From positions 1-49,330 of the forward strand of contig CAYYYW010000008.1 in NCBI GenBank assembly GCA_964476245.1: a stretch of DNA of 49,330 bases, in the 5' to 3' direction. Of this stretch, positions 31,151-38,611 are shown in pieces. Numbering within the stretch: the first letter of the stretch is position 1; every line of letters begins with the position of its first letter. Made by a program: the position numbers and the translations under genes. The notes below the pieces were generated by a model. It saw only the letters and a program-made list of their open reading frames with translations, was not told the origin of the DNA and made no database searches. The stretch is from CAYYYW01 sp964476245 (GTDB lineage: Bacteria > Patescibacteriota > Microgenomatia > UBA1406 > HO2-37-13b).

Positions 31151-32407
31151 ATGGCTGAGACCAATCCCAAGACAATCGAAATAGATGACCACCAATTACT
31201 GCCGTCAGCTCTTGAATTAGACAACACACCAGTTTTGTTAGGTTTATCGTTTACTCCAGATCATGTTTCCTCGTCTGTAATAGGCCCAAATATTGTTATC
31301 GACAGTGCGGGATTAACACCTAATATTATTCAGACTGATCAATCAAAAGATACAACAATTAAGACAGCCGATATTTTAGAAATGGGTTCTAATATTAAGG
31401 AAAGGAAAATAAAACGCAATTTGACCATTTTAGGCAGCGCCCTTCTTGGGTTACTCTTTGTTTCGGTCAAATGTATAAACATACCTCCTGGACCTGGTGG
31501 TTCCTGCGAGCAACCAATTCTTCCCATAGTTGGTTTACCACAACCAGAGGTTCAAATTGCTCCCTCTTTTCCTCCAATAAAACTTATTTTTGTTTACTGT
31601 CCGGAAGGAGCATCCTCTTCAACATCAATGCTAACACCTTCATCAACTGAAATACCCCCAACATCTATGCCAACCCCAACAAAAACCCCCACCTCTACTT
31701 ATACTCCCACGCCATCCCCAACTCCAACTCCCACCCCAGAATTAATGTCAACAATAATAAGGTTAACACCTCCATCAACTAACGTATCCCTAACATCTAT
31801 ACCAGCCTCAATAGAGACTCCAACTCCTACTTATACTCCCACGCCAACCCCGACTCCAACCTTAACTCCAACCCCCCCTAAAACAAAAATATTTGAGGAT
31901 TTAGATGAAGAAAAAATGAAGCATTTAAAACCAGAAAGACACGTGGAAATTAATCCATTTGTCATGGCTTTATACATTTATGGATTTTTGGATATTGCTA
32001 ATTTAGGATATTTCATAAAAAAAAGAATAGAGCGAGGAAAATTGATAAGACGAGTATTAAAACAAGAAAAAGATCCGCTTCTGCGAGCAGAACTTAAGGC
32101 GGCCCTTTCATACTTAATAAATCAAAAACCAATCTTTGAAGCACCTAAGATAAAGGAAATACCTTTAATCCTTCTTATGCCCTTCTTTTCTCTAAAAAGA
32201 TTTTCCAATTCACGGTTTTGGTCAAATAAAGCAGTGACTGAAGCGAAAAAAATCCCAATTCAAAAGAGTTCTCCAACGCCTTTTGAATCGTGGACGAAGG
32301 CCTTAAAAATTTCAACTGTAAATTGGTTAGCTGCCTTACAATATCGTTTTAAAAATAGAACGTCGGGGTTTACAGACAATTATAAAACATTAAGAAGATA
32401 TCGATAG
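31151..32407 (+). CDS. P/T-rich two-anchor membrane protein
   Basis: 418 aa. An N-terminal soluble part of about 85 residues, one helix (LTILGSALLGLLFVSV), a Cys-bearing segment, two rounds of a Thr/Pro repeat (TPTPSPTPTPTP and TPTPTPTPTLTP) separated by a near-duplicate stretch, then a second hydrophobic segment and a basic, helical C-terminal region. The duplicated linker (about 31635-31740 and 31755-31875) suggests repeat expansion. Function unknown; same architecture as the preceding gene. Confidence 0.55.
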   Translation: MAETNPKTIEIDDHQLLPSALELDNTPVLLGLSFTPDHVSSSVIGPNIVIDSAGLTPNIIQTDQSKDTTIKTADILEMGSNIKERKIKRNLTILGSALLGLLFVSVKCINIPPGPGGSCEQPILPIVGLPQPEVQIAPSFPPIKLIFVYCPEGASSSTSMLTPSSTEIPPTSMPTPTKTPTSTYTPTPSPTPTPTPELMSTIIRLTPPSTNVSLTSIPASIETPTPTYTPTPTPTPTLTPTPPKTKIFEDLDEEKMKHLKPERHVEINPFVMALYIYGFLDIANLGYFIKKRIERGKLIRRVLKQEKDPLLRAELKAALSYLINQKPIFEAPKIKEIPLILLMPFFSLKRFSNSRFWSNKAVTEAKKIPIQKSSPTPFESWTKALKISTVNWLAALQYRFKNRTSGFTDNYKTLRRYR

Positions 32408-32443
32408 AAATTTTAAGTTCAAACTCTTGAGGTTGTTTTATAT

Positions 32444-32463
32444 CTAACATAAAAATATGTTAG
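32444..32463. terminator. Hairpin between convergent genes
   Basis: CTAACATA-AAAA-TATGTTAG, an 8-bp perfect stem that contains the L28 stop codon. It lacks a clean U-tract, so a terminator role is likely only from its position. Confidence 0.4.
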
Positions 32464-32732
32464 GGTTTGGGCTTTAATAAATATTGAGCCAACTGAAGAA
32501 AAGGTTTTTTCTTTTCCGACACGTCTTTTTTAATTCTTTTGATGCACTTGGCGCATAATTTCACTGATTTTTGTTTACTATTTTCAATAATAGTTGCCTT
32601 TTGAATGTTGGGTTTAAAAAGACGCGGAGTTTTAGGCGCTTTTTTCTTCCAGCGCCCACCGGCTACTCCCCGCTTGTGAGTATGAGAACGACCGTGCATA
32701 ACACCTTTTTCGCAGTGATAACATATTGCCAT
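32460..32732 (-). CDS. rpmB: Ribosomal protein L28
   Basis: 90 aa. Seen: MAICYHCEKGVMHGRSHTHK with CxxC, the RWKKKAPKTPRLFKPNIQ L28 core, and a second CAKC pair, so this is the zinc-ribbon form. Part of the large ribosomal subunit. On the minus strand, convergent with the P/T-rich gene. A TATAAT about 19 nt upstream of the ATG may be its -10. Confidence 0.93.
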   Translation of the reverse strand: MAICYHCEKGVMHGRSHTHKRGVAGGRWKKKAPKTPRLFKPNIQKATIIENSKQKSVKLCAKCIKRIKKDVSEKKKPFLQLAQYLLKPKP

Positions 32733-32759
32733 AAGAAATTTATGATATCATATTATAAT

Positions 32760-32913
32760 TGAGAAATCAATCAAAAATTTATCTAATTAATCTAATTATT
32801 CTAATTGACCTAAAAAATTACCAATGACTAATTTCCAATTCCTAATTTTGATCATTGGTTAATTAGAATTTGGGAGTTGATTAGGAATTAGGTTAATTAG
32901 AAATTAGAAATTT
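32760..32913. repeat. AT-rich microrepeat spacer
   Basis: Repeated TCTAATT / CTAATTN units on one side and TTAATTAG / AATTAGAA on the other, with a CCAATGA...TCATTGG dyad spanning about 32820-32859. No gene. It ends at the start codon of the site-2 protease. Confidence 0.55.
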
Positions 32914-33546
32914 ATGTTAAACTCTTTTCTCACCAATCCCATTTCAGCAATTGTTTTCATTATTTTACTTTTAATTACAATCGCTGTCCATGAATTTTCC
33001 CATGCCAAGATGGCTGATTATTTAGGCGACCCAACCGCAAGATTGGCCGGCCGCCTAACATTGAATCCTCTGGCTCACATTGATTTGGTCGGCCTTTTGT
33101 TTCTGTTCTTTTTTGGTTTTGGTTGGGGAAAACCAGTTCCCTTTGACCCTTTCAATTTAAAAAATCCAAGACGCGACGCCGCCTTAATCTCTTTGGCCGG
33201 TCCTTTATCGAATTTAATTATGGCAATTTTAGGCTCTATTTTATTAAAATTGTTTATATTATTTAAACTCTCATTTTTAATTATTATAGGTAATATTTTT
33301 ATCCCTGTTTTTATTTTTTTAAATATTTTGCTTGGAATTTTTAACCTTTTGCCAATTGCTCCTCTTGACGGATTTAAAATAGTCGGTGGTATGCTTTCTC
33401 AAAAACAAGCGGAAGAATGGCTTCAATTAGAAAGATACGGTATGATTTTTCTTTTGCTTTTTATCTTTCCCTTGGGCCAAAAATCAATGCTTCAGATTTT
33501 TTTGTCACCTGTGATTAACTTTTTTTACAATCTTTTAGCATTTTAA
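32914..33546 (+). CDS. Site-2 protease family (M50) membrane metallopeptidase
   Basis: 210 aa, about six hydrophobic segments. Seen: the zinc motif HEFSHA in the first helix region, the GDPTARLAGRLTLNPLAHID signature, and the third-ligand motif NLLPIAPLDG. Family knowledge: intramembrane cleavage of anchored proteins. This short form lacks a PDZ domain, like many uncharacterised bacterial homologs. Confidence 0.9.
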   Translation: MLNSFLTNPISAIVFIILLLITIAVHEFSHAKMADYLGDPTARLAGRLTLNPLAHIDLVGLLFLFFFGFGWGKPVPFDPFNLKNPRRDAALISLAGPLSNLIMAILGSILLKLFILFKLSFLIIIGNIFIPVFIFLNILLGIFNLLPIAPLDGFKIVGGMLSQKQAEEWLQLERYGMIFLLLFIFPLGQKSMLQIFLSPVINFFYNLLAF

Positions 33547-33557
33547 GAATTTAACTC

Positions 33558-33585
33558 TTGAAACTTTCTTTTATTGTTCTATAAT
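33558..33585 (+). promoter_or_regulatory. Promoter of the small exported-protein cluster
   Basis: TTGAAA (33558-33563), 16-nt spacer, TATAAT (33580-33585), 8 nt before the ATG at 33594. Confidence 0.6.
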
Positions 33586-33593
33586 GTTTTTTA

Positions 33594-34226
33594 ATGAAGA
33601 CTTCTCTACAAAAAATTGTTATTATTTCTGGTTTGTTTTTTGTCTTTTTTTTTCTTATCGTTGATAATTCAAAAAGCCAAACCTGCGACCCGGAATGCTG
33701 TGGAAAACCCGACGGCTATGTTTATAATAATTATTTGAATGAATTTTGCGACGCCAAATATAAAGGCGGCCGCTGGGCGATAATTGAAGGAGTTTGTAAG
33801 GGAGAAAAAAAGGCGGAGCGAAGAGGCTGTACCACCTGCGACTCTTGCTTACCCAATCAACCAAGAACCAGCCCACCCAATCTTCAGATAAATGAATGTA
33901 CGCCGGGTGGCTGCGGAGACGGTGAAGTCTCTGATCAAATAAAAGTCCCTCAAAATTCTCTGTTTTTTAAAAACACTACTCAAAACCCAATTAAACTGAC
34001 CAGTGTCATTATCGCTGATAAAAAACGGATTGAGCTGCCTTTTGATTTAAATCCCAATGACGCTTATCGGTTTGATTACTCGCCTTATTGTGATATTTTT
34101 AAGAATATATTTAAATCAACCGTTGATATCTATGTTAGTTTTTATCAATTAGATTCAACGGAGTTAGAGAATTTAGTCAAAAACCAAGTCCAATGCGGTG
34201 GTAACGGCATTATCAGTTTCCGCTAA
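33594..34226 (+). CDS. Secreted cysteine-rich protein, unknown
   Basis: 210 aa. Signal peptide (IVIISGLFFVFFFLIV), then a segment with CDPECC, GCTTCDSC and GGCGDG motifs (ten or more cysteines in about 100 residues) and a beta-rich C-terminal part with three more. The cysteines suggest disulfides, for which the CcdA-thioredoxin protein of this window would be relevant. No family recognised. The next gene starts 4 nt after its stop. Confidence 0.55.
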   Translation: MKTSLQKIVIISGLFFVFFFLIVDNSKSQTCDPECCGKPDGYVYNNYLNEFCDAKYKGGRWAIIEGVCKGEKKAERRGCTTCDSCLPNQPRTSPPNLQINECTPGGCGDGEVSDQIKVPQNSLFFKNTTQNPIKLTSVIIADKKRIELPFDLNPNDAYRFDYSPYCDIFKNIFKSTVDIYVSFYQLDSTELENLVKNQVQCGGNGIISFR

Positions 34227-34230
34227 TATT

Positions 34231-34623
34231 ATGATCAAACGACGACTATTAATACTAGTTTCACTAATTTTGAGCTACGTTGTTTCTTCCGGGTTAAACG
34301 GCACTATCTTTTTGGCCGATACACCTCGAATAAGACCAAACTTAGATCAATATTTAATCGCCAAAGCCGCCTTTGTCGTTTATAATACCGGGCTGATCAA
34401 TGAAGATGAGAACGCTCTTGCCTATAATCCAAACGAACAAGTCAACCAATTGTATCGTCAGCTGGCCGGAGCACCTTTTAAAAGATTGGGACAAGGCGTT
34501 TATTATGCTAAAAATAACAACATTACCGTGGTTGAATATAACGTGGACGAGCTTGACTGGATTGAATACAGTTACGAAATTGATGGCAAAATGTATAAAT
34601 TTCGTGCTCCCAAAACGGATTAA
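34231..34623 (+). CDS. Small exported protein, unknown
   Basis: 130 aa from ATG 34231, which gives a clean signal peptide (RRLLILVSLILSYVVSSG); an earlier in-frame start at 34198 would overlap the previous gene and hide it. The mature part is about 100 residues, with no recognisable motif. Confidence 0.55.
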   Translation: MIKRRLLILVSLILSYVVSSGLNGTIFLADTPRIRPNLDQYLIAKAAFVVYNTGLINEDENALAYNPNEQVNQLYRQLAGAPFKRLGQGVYYAKNNNITVVEYNVDELDWIEYSYEIDGKMYKFRAPKTD

Positions 34624-34626
34624 TAT

Positions 34627-34674
34627 TTGAGATTTAAGATTTGACATTTAACATTTAACATTTAAAATTAAAAT
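34627..34674. repeat. AT-rich tandem microrepeat
   Basis: GATTTAA/GATTTGA followed by three ACATTTA units and AAATTAAAAT, directly in front of the next start codon. Same class as the spacer at 32760. Confidence 0.55.
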
Positions 34675-34971
34675 ATGTATATCGGTCCATTTTATCTTGA
34701 CACTAAAGAAATTTTTCTTATTTTGGCTGCCTTGTTTATCGCGGCTGCCTCTCTTTTTGGCTGGAGCCTTTATTGGTTTGATAAAAGAACCCTTTTGACC
34801 ATTGTTATCCTAATGTTAATCACCAAAGGCCTTTTGCCCTCAATTCATAATGAAGCCTATTTTATCTTAGCCATTGTCACGATTTTCTTAACCTTATTTC
34901 TCTCAATTTTTCATGTCATTCTTTTTTATTTCTTAAGCTTCTTATTGTTCAGGATGCTAAAGGTAATCTAA
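34675..34971 (+). CDS. Small polytopic membrane protein
   Basis: 98 aa with three or four hydrophobic segments and almost no soluble part. Probably cotranscribed with the two exported proteins upstream. Function unknown. Confidence 0.5.
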   Translation: MYIGPFYLDTKEIFLILAALFIAAASLFGWSLYWFDKRTLLTIVILMLITKGLLPSIHNEAYFILAIVTIFLTLFLSIFHVILFYFLSFLLFRMLKVI

Positions 34972-35036
34972 AGCACCACGCCAATCCATTGGCAACCGAG
35001 GCGGTTGACTGGGAATTGGAACTTTAACTGTAATTA

Positions 35037-35570
35037 CTAGCTTACCAATAAGGTTTGTCTAACTTCTGTAAGGCCGACGTTATATCCTTGCTTAAAAGAT
35101 TCTATATTAACCGGTTGAGGAACTCCCATATTTTGCCATTCCTTGTTGACAGAAGTAATGATTTCTTCTTCTGGAATAATTGCTTCTCCCGCCGTTCTTT
35201 CATTAAAACCGACTATTAAACCATGGAATTTACCGGCGGCGCACGAGGCTTTTTGTGGCAGTTTAGCAACCACTTGCTCGAGAGGATTTTGGTCAAGTTC
35301 AGCTAAAATTCCTAAATAAGCACTAATCATTCCTATTTGGGCAGTGACGACATCATCGATCGTTCCTTGTGACTCTTGGGTTGCTTGATTCAAAATTTCC
35401 CACTGTTTGTCTAACATTTCTTTTAATTTAACAGCTATATTAGGGCCTTTTGACAAAAGTGTTAAAATATTAGCCAGGCCGTAAGCCCAGCCTTCTGTTT
35501 GATATCTTTGACGAATTAAGGTTTCCGGAATTGCTGGCCTAATCAGCGCTTTTCTACCTTCATGACTCAT
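35037..35570 (-). CDS. Soluble helical protein; possible partner (immunity candidate) of the RHS locus
   Basis: 177 aa from the ATG at 35570; the frame stays open to 35636 but that part is promoter and IS-end sequence. Acidic, mainly helical, no signal peptide, no motif recognised. Before the IS3 element arrived, its start lay only about 57 nt after the stop of the 495-aa RHS tip, on the same strand. That is where polymorphic toxin systems usually keep the immunity gene; this is inference from position only. It has its own leaderless-type promoter, which survived the insertion by 2 nt. Confidence 0.5.
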   Translation of the reverse strand: MSHEGRKALIRPAIPETLIRQRYQTEGWAYGLANILTLLSKGPNIAVKLKEMLDKQWEILNQATQESQGTIDDVVTAQIGMISAYLGILAELDQNPLEQVVAKLPQKASCAAGKFHGLIVGFNERTAGEAIIPEEEIITSVNKEWQNMGVPQPVNIESFKQGYNVGLTEVRQTLLVS

Positions 35571-35577
35571 GATACCA

Positions 35578-35606
35578 ATTGTATTAACAATAAAGGCTAA
35601 TGTCAA
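35578..35606 (-). promoter_or_regulatory. Promoter of the 177-aa gene
   Basis: Minus strand TTGACA (35601-35606), 17-nt spacer, TACAAT (35578-35583), 7 nt to the ATG at 35570. The IS left end starts at 35609, just outside the -35 box. Confidence 0.65.
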
Positions 35607-35670
35607 TATGAGGTGTACCCCGTATACTAAGAACATATTCTAAGAAAATTATTAATTAAAATTTATTAAT

Positions 35671-35925
35671 ATGTTCAAACGTGTACCGGTTGAGATTAAA
35701 AATGAGATTCTCCAAAAAGTTAAAGGAGGCTTATCAGTTTTAGAAGCGGCTAAACAATACGCTGTTTCCACAAAAACAATATACAACTGGTTATCAAATG
35801 AAACCAGACCGGCAATCTCCGTTCTTGAGTACAACAGACTAAAGAGAGAGAACGAAGAGCTTAAAAGAATAATTGGGATTGTTACTTTGGAGCTTGAAAG
35901 AGGAAAAAAAAATAGAAATCGTTAA
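35671..35925 (+). CDS. IS3-family OrfA (helix-turn-helix)
   Basis: 84 aa. A HTH of the usual kind (LSVLEAAKQYAVSTKTIYNW) then a leucine-zipper-like tail (LKRENEELKRIIGIVTLELE). It ends just after an A9 tract at 35904-35912. Confidence 0.88.
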   Translation: MFKRVPVEIKNEILQKVKGGLSVLEAAKQYAVSTKTIYNWLSNETRPAISVLEYNRLKRENEELKRIIGIVTLELERGKKNRNR

Positions 35926-36748
35926 AAAATCTGTCAATAAAAAATTAATCGCTCAATGTATGAGTCTTAATCACAAAAACATCTACCATCAAAGTCGAAA
36001 AGCAATTAAAGACCTTGTTGTTAAAGATAAAATTGAAAAAACATTTGTTGTCCATCCGGCGTATGGTCATAGACGATTAGCATTAGAGCTTGATATTAAC
36101 CACAAAAAGATCTTAAGAATTATGCATAAGTTTAATCTCAAACCACCAAGACTTTGGTACCAGAAAAAGTTTATCACCCAATCTGATCCCGATTATCAAA
36201 CACAATATACCAACTTGCTGGAAGATGTCAACATAACCCAATACACAATTGGCGGCATTTGGAGTAGTGATTTAACCTACATTAAATATCAAGGCAAGTT
36301 CATTTATCTAGTCATAATCCAGGATATCGTATCAAAGGAAGTGGTTGGTTTTAATCTTTCAGATAAACATGATTCAGCTTTAGTATTAAAGACTTTAAAA
36401 GAAGCTGTCTCCAATACGAAAAGTTACCCAAATATATTTCATTCAGATCGGGGTCGCGAATACTTATCTCAAAACTGTCTTGAGTTTCTTAAAAGTTCAA
36501 AAGTTAAAATATCAGTCAGTGATCCGGGTTCCCCTTGGCAAAATTGTTGGAATGAGTCTTTCTTCTCAAGATTTAAGTCAGAATCAGGAGATTTTAATAG
36601 ATTTGACAATCTAGGAGAATTTATCGAATATATCTTTGGATATTTAAACTACTATAACAGCTTAAGAATTCATACAAAATTAAAAATGTCACCTTGTCAG
36701 TTTAAACAAAAATTCTTAGAAAGTGTTCTTGAAAAACGGGGTACTTGA
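35873..36748 (+). CDS. IS3-family OrfB, DDE transposase
   Basis: 291 aa as an open frame (nearest in-frame start is TTG 35873). Seen: an HTH_21-like N-terminal part (YGHRRLALELDINHKKILRI) and an rve-type integrase core with SSDLTYI, HSDRGREY and WNESFFSRFK giving the D, D and E of the catalytic triad. It lies in the +1 frame of orfA across the A9 tract. A conventional -1 slip would meet TAG at once, whereas loss of one A (or a +1 shift) would fuse the two into one transposase. Confidence 0.9.
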   Translation: MGLLLWSLKEEKKIEIVKKSVNKKLIAQCMSLNHKNIYHQSRKAIKDLVVKDKIEKTFVVHPAYGHRRLALELDINHKKILRIMHKFNLKPPRLWYQKKFITQSDPDYQTQYTNLLEDVNITQYTIGGIWSSDLTYIKYQGKFIYLVIIQDIVSKEVVGFNLSDKHDSALVLKTLKEAVSNTKSYPNIFHSDRGREYLSQNCLEFLKSSKVKISVSDPGSPWQNCWNESFFSRFKSESGDFNRFDNLGEFIEYIFGYLNYYNSLRIHTKLKMSPCQFKQKFLESVLEKRGT

Positions 36749-36772
36749 CAATATGCATAAGCCCCCGAGGCT

Positions 36773-38260
36773 TCACTGTCCTTGGATGACTGTAACAGGT
36801 AACTGACCGTAAGGACTATTAACTAAGTATCTTTCAAATATTTCTGTTGCTTGGTTAAAACGGACAAGAAAACCTTCAAGATCAACTGCCCAACCCATGA
36901 CGGTACCGTTTGCTCTATCTAGAGTGGTAAGCCGCTGCCAATCTGTGCTAGAATTAATTTTTAAATAGAGTTGAACTTTATTGACGTTGTTTCCTTGAGC
37001 TTGCCAAAGTTGTTGAGCACCACTAGGTAATTGAACACGAACCGCATGACCAATGTTATTGGCCGAAGTTTTTTTTTCAACAAGAGTCACATTACCATTC
37101 TTAAACATAGTTAACTCATCTGGAAGAGGAACTGACCTATCTTTTATTCCCCATTCTTGTCTAATGGCATCTTCTCCTGAAAATGTGGCTCCTCCTCCTA
37201 TTTCCTTACCAGCCTGCCATTTAGCCCAGGTGTTTTTCAAGTAACGCCAAGCAGATGCTACTTCGGCTGCGGCTACAGGAACAGAAAGCACCGCGGTGAC
37301 CGCAGCGGAGGAAAAGAAAGCCATACCCACTACGAGCTGCTCAAATTCGCCCTGAGGACCATAACTATACGGATCATAATAACTAGGATCGGGGTTGTAG
37401 GAATCGTACCTAATGGTAGGATTTATTGGTGTCGTAGCGGAGATACCATACGATTTCATTGATGCACTAGTTACGGTAATCCCCAGACCGTTTCCTAATC
37501 TATTACTGTCTCCACCACCATCACCCGCATCAACCGCATGACCGCTGGGATCGGTAAACATCATGGGGTTGTTTTCGGCATAGGCATATCTGTTACCTCC
37601 ACCAACAGTGTCAGCTGAGATAAAAGCACCAGTTCTGGGATTGTAGAGACGGGCGTTGTAGTTGTAGAGGTCGGATTCGGGGTCAGATTCTTGGCCGGTA
37701 AACAAGTAATTGCTAATTGTTAATTGTTCATTGCTTATTGAGGAGCCGTAAGGAAAGTACGAAAGAGAATTGGAGAGAGGTTGAGAGTTGGAATTTGTAG
37801 CCAGGACGGTTGATCCCAAGTGGTCTTGATGGAGAAAAACAAGATTGTCTCCAGTTCTTTGGGCTACCCTCCCGTTGGCAAAATAATACTTCGTTGCTGA
37901 TGGCTGATTACTGATAACTGATTGCTGATAATATTGATTAACATAGATTGTTTCTCCCTCCTCTGATTTTTTGGCGATTCTCCCCCCGGAAGCGTCATAG
38001 AAGAATTCAACTGTCTTGCCACCTTTGACTATCTTTACGGGTAGATTGTCTTGGTTCCAGGTAATTGTTCTTTCACCATCATCAGTTAAGTTGCCGTTGG
38101 CATCGTATTGATAGGCAACACCATTAACTTCTTTGGGGGCGTGGAGATGATTTGGATCAGTATATTTCATCTTGATTGTTTCTGCTAAGACAGGAGGGAC
38201 TAATGTTAGGGGTTGAAGGAGAAGAGAAATGATGAGTATCGTGCTTATTAGTCGCTTCAT
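36773..38260 (-). CDS. RHS tip protein 1: signal peptide + YD repeat + RHS core + variable C-terminal domain
   Basis: 495 aa. Seen: signal peptide (LISTILIISLLLQPLTLV), two YD-type repeats (YQYDANGNLTDDGERTITWN), the RHS-associated core (QDHLGSTVLATN; ESDLYNYNARLYNPRTGAF; GGGNRYAYAENNP) ending at FTDPSGHAV (about residue 243), a hydrophobic stretch near 310-335, and a unique C-terminal domain from about 355. In that domain VTLVEKKT preceded by acidic residues is compatible with a PD-(D/E)xK nuclease, unproven. Family knowledge: RHS cores cap a cocoon and deliver the C-terminal toxin. Unusually, this tip is a separate gene with its own signal and promoter. It is a paralog of the next gene up to about residue 340. 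Confidence 0.8.
   Translation of the reverse strand: MKRLISTILIISLLLQPLTLVPPVLAETIKMKYTDPNHLHAPKEVNGVAYQYDANGNLTDDGERTITWNQDNLPVKIVKGGKTVEFFYDASGGRIAKKSEEGETIYVNQYYQQSVISNQPSATKYYFANGRVAQRTGDNLVFLHQDHLGSTVLATNSNSQPLSNSLSYFPYGSSISNEQLTISNYLFTGQESDPESDLYNYNARLYNPRTGAFISADTVGGGNRYAYAENNPMMFTDPSGHAVDAGDGGGDSNRLGNGLGITVTSASMKSYGISATTPINPTIRYDSYNPDPSYYDPYSYGPQGEFEQLVVGMAFFSSAAVTAVLSVPVAAAEVASAWRYLKNTWAKWQAGKEIGGGATFSGEDAIRQEWGIKDRSVPLPDELTMFKNGNVTLVEKKTSANNIGHAVRVQLPSGAQQLWQAQGNNVNKVQLYLKINSSTDWQRLTTLDRANGTVMGWAVDLEGFLVRFNQATEIFERYLVNSPYGQLPVTVIQGQ
37705..37747. repeat. In-frame AT-rich microrepeat in RHS tip 1, site B
   Basis: Tandem AATTGTTAATTGTTCATTGC-like units encode the ISNEQLTISN stretch between SYFPYGSS and YLFTGQE. 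The paralog carries a different repeat here (39653-39697). Confidence 0.6.
37893..37930. repeat. In-frame TGATTAC/TGATAAC microrepeat in RHS tip 1, site A
   Basis: Units of GCTGAT / TGATTACTGATAACTGAT encode the QSVISNQPSA stretch between NQYYQ and TKYYF. The paralog has a GC-rich palindrome pair at the same place (39844-39872). Confidence 0.65.
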
Positions 38261-38273
38261 AACGATTAGTATA

Positions 38274-38303
38274 ACTATAAAGTATCAGATGTTTAAAAGT
38301 CAA
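38274..38303 (-). promoter_or_regulatory. Promoter of RHS tip 1
   Basis: Minus strand TTGACT (38298-38303), 18-nt spacer, TATAGT (38274-38279), 13 nt before the ATG at 38260. The tip gene can thus be transcribed alone. Confidence 0.5.
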
Positions 38304-38611
38304 GCTCCTGTACACCGATGGGGTGAAGTTGGTATGGGATTTTTTTAAATTAGTTCTTGGTTAAAGAAATTTTTAAAACTTTGTCAACCGCGCTTCAAAG
38401 CCTTGTCATAACCCGTTACCGAACCTATCAGGTTCCCACGTTAGAGGTAGTTACCCGCCCCGATGGCCATCGGGGGTCAGCACGGCGAGGAAGTAAATGA
38501 TAAAAAGCGGCATGACTTTTCTGAATCTCTTCATGGCAGGTAAACTCATTCTATCACACCCTCTGTTAAACACCAAACCCAACTGGTGAGTGGGAAATCT
38601 CCAAGATTTAC
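38304..38611. other. Spacer between RHS tips with repeat fragments
   Basis: About 310 nt without an intact gene. It contains AACCT-GAT-AGGTT (about 38423-38435), the perfect palindrome CCCCGATGGCCATCGGGG (38458-38475) and a truncated signal-peptide ORF (38451-38534). No immunity gene for the 534-aa tip is visible here. Confidence 0.45.
38451..38534 (-). pseudogene. Truncated signal-peptide ORF, possible RHS tip remnant
   Basis: 27 codons beginning MKRFRKVMPLFIIYFLAVL, then TPDGHRGG and a stop. The last codons come from the 18-nt palindrome CCCCGATGGCCATCGGGG. The start resembles the signal peptides of the two neighbouring tips, so this may be what is left of a third tip or of another exported gene. 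Confidence 0.3.

Larger units (their letters stand above)
35609..36750 (+). mobile_element. IS3-family insertion sequence, 1142 bp
   Basis: Terminal inverted repeats of about 27 bp with 19 matches (35609-35635 and 36724-36750 reversed), sharing GTACCCCGT and AAGAACA and ending TG...CA. Flanked by the 3-bp direct repeat ATA (35606-35608 and 36751-36753), the expected IS3 target duplication. It holds two overlapping genes, orfA (HTH) and orfB (DDE). Intact ends and duplication argue for a fairly recent insertion. Confidence 0.9.

Noticed and set aside
31635..31875. Regular CCAACTCC-type repeats resembling a tandem array or CRISPR.
   Set aside because: The units are codon-phased Thr-Pro linkers without spacers. 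No CRISPR array was seen anywhere in the window.
34972..35036. Dyads CCAAT-CC-ATTGG and AACCG-AGG-CGGTT between convergent genes as an intrinsic terminator.
   Set aside because: Stems are only 5 bp and no T-tract follows on either strand.
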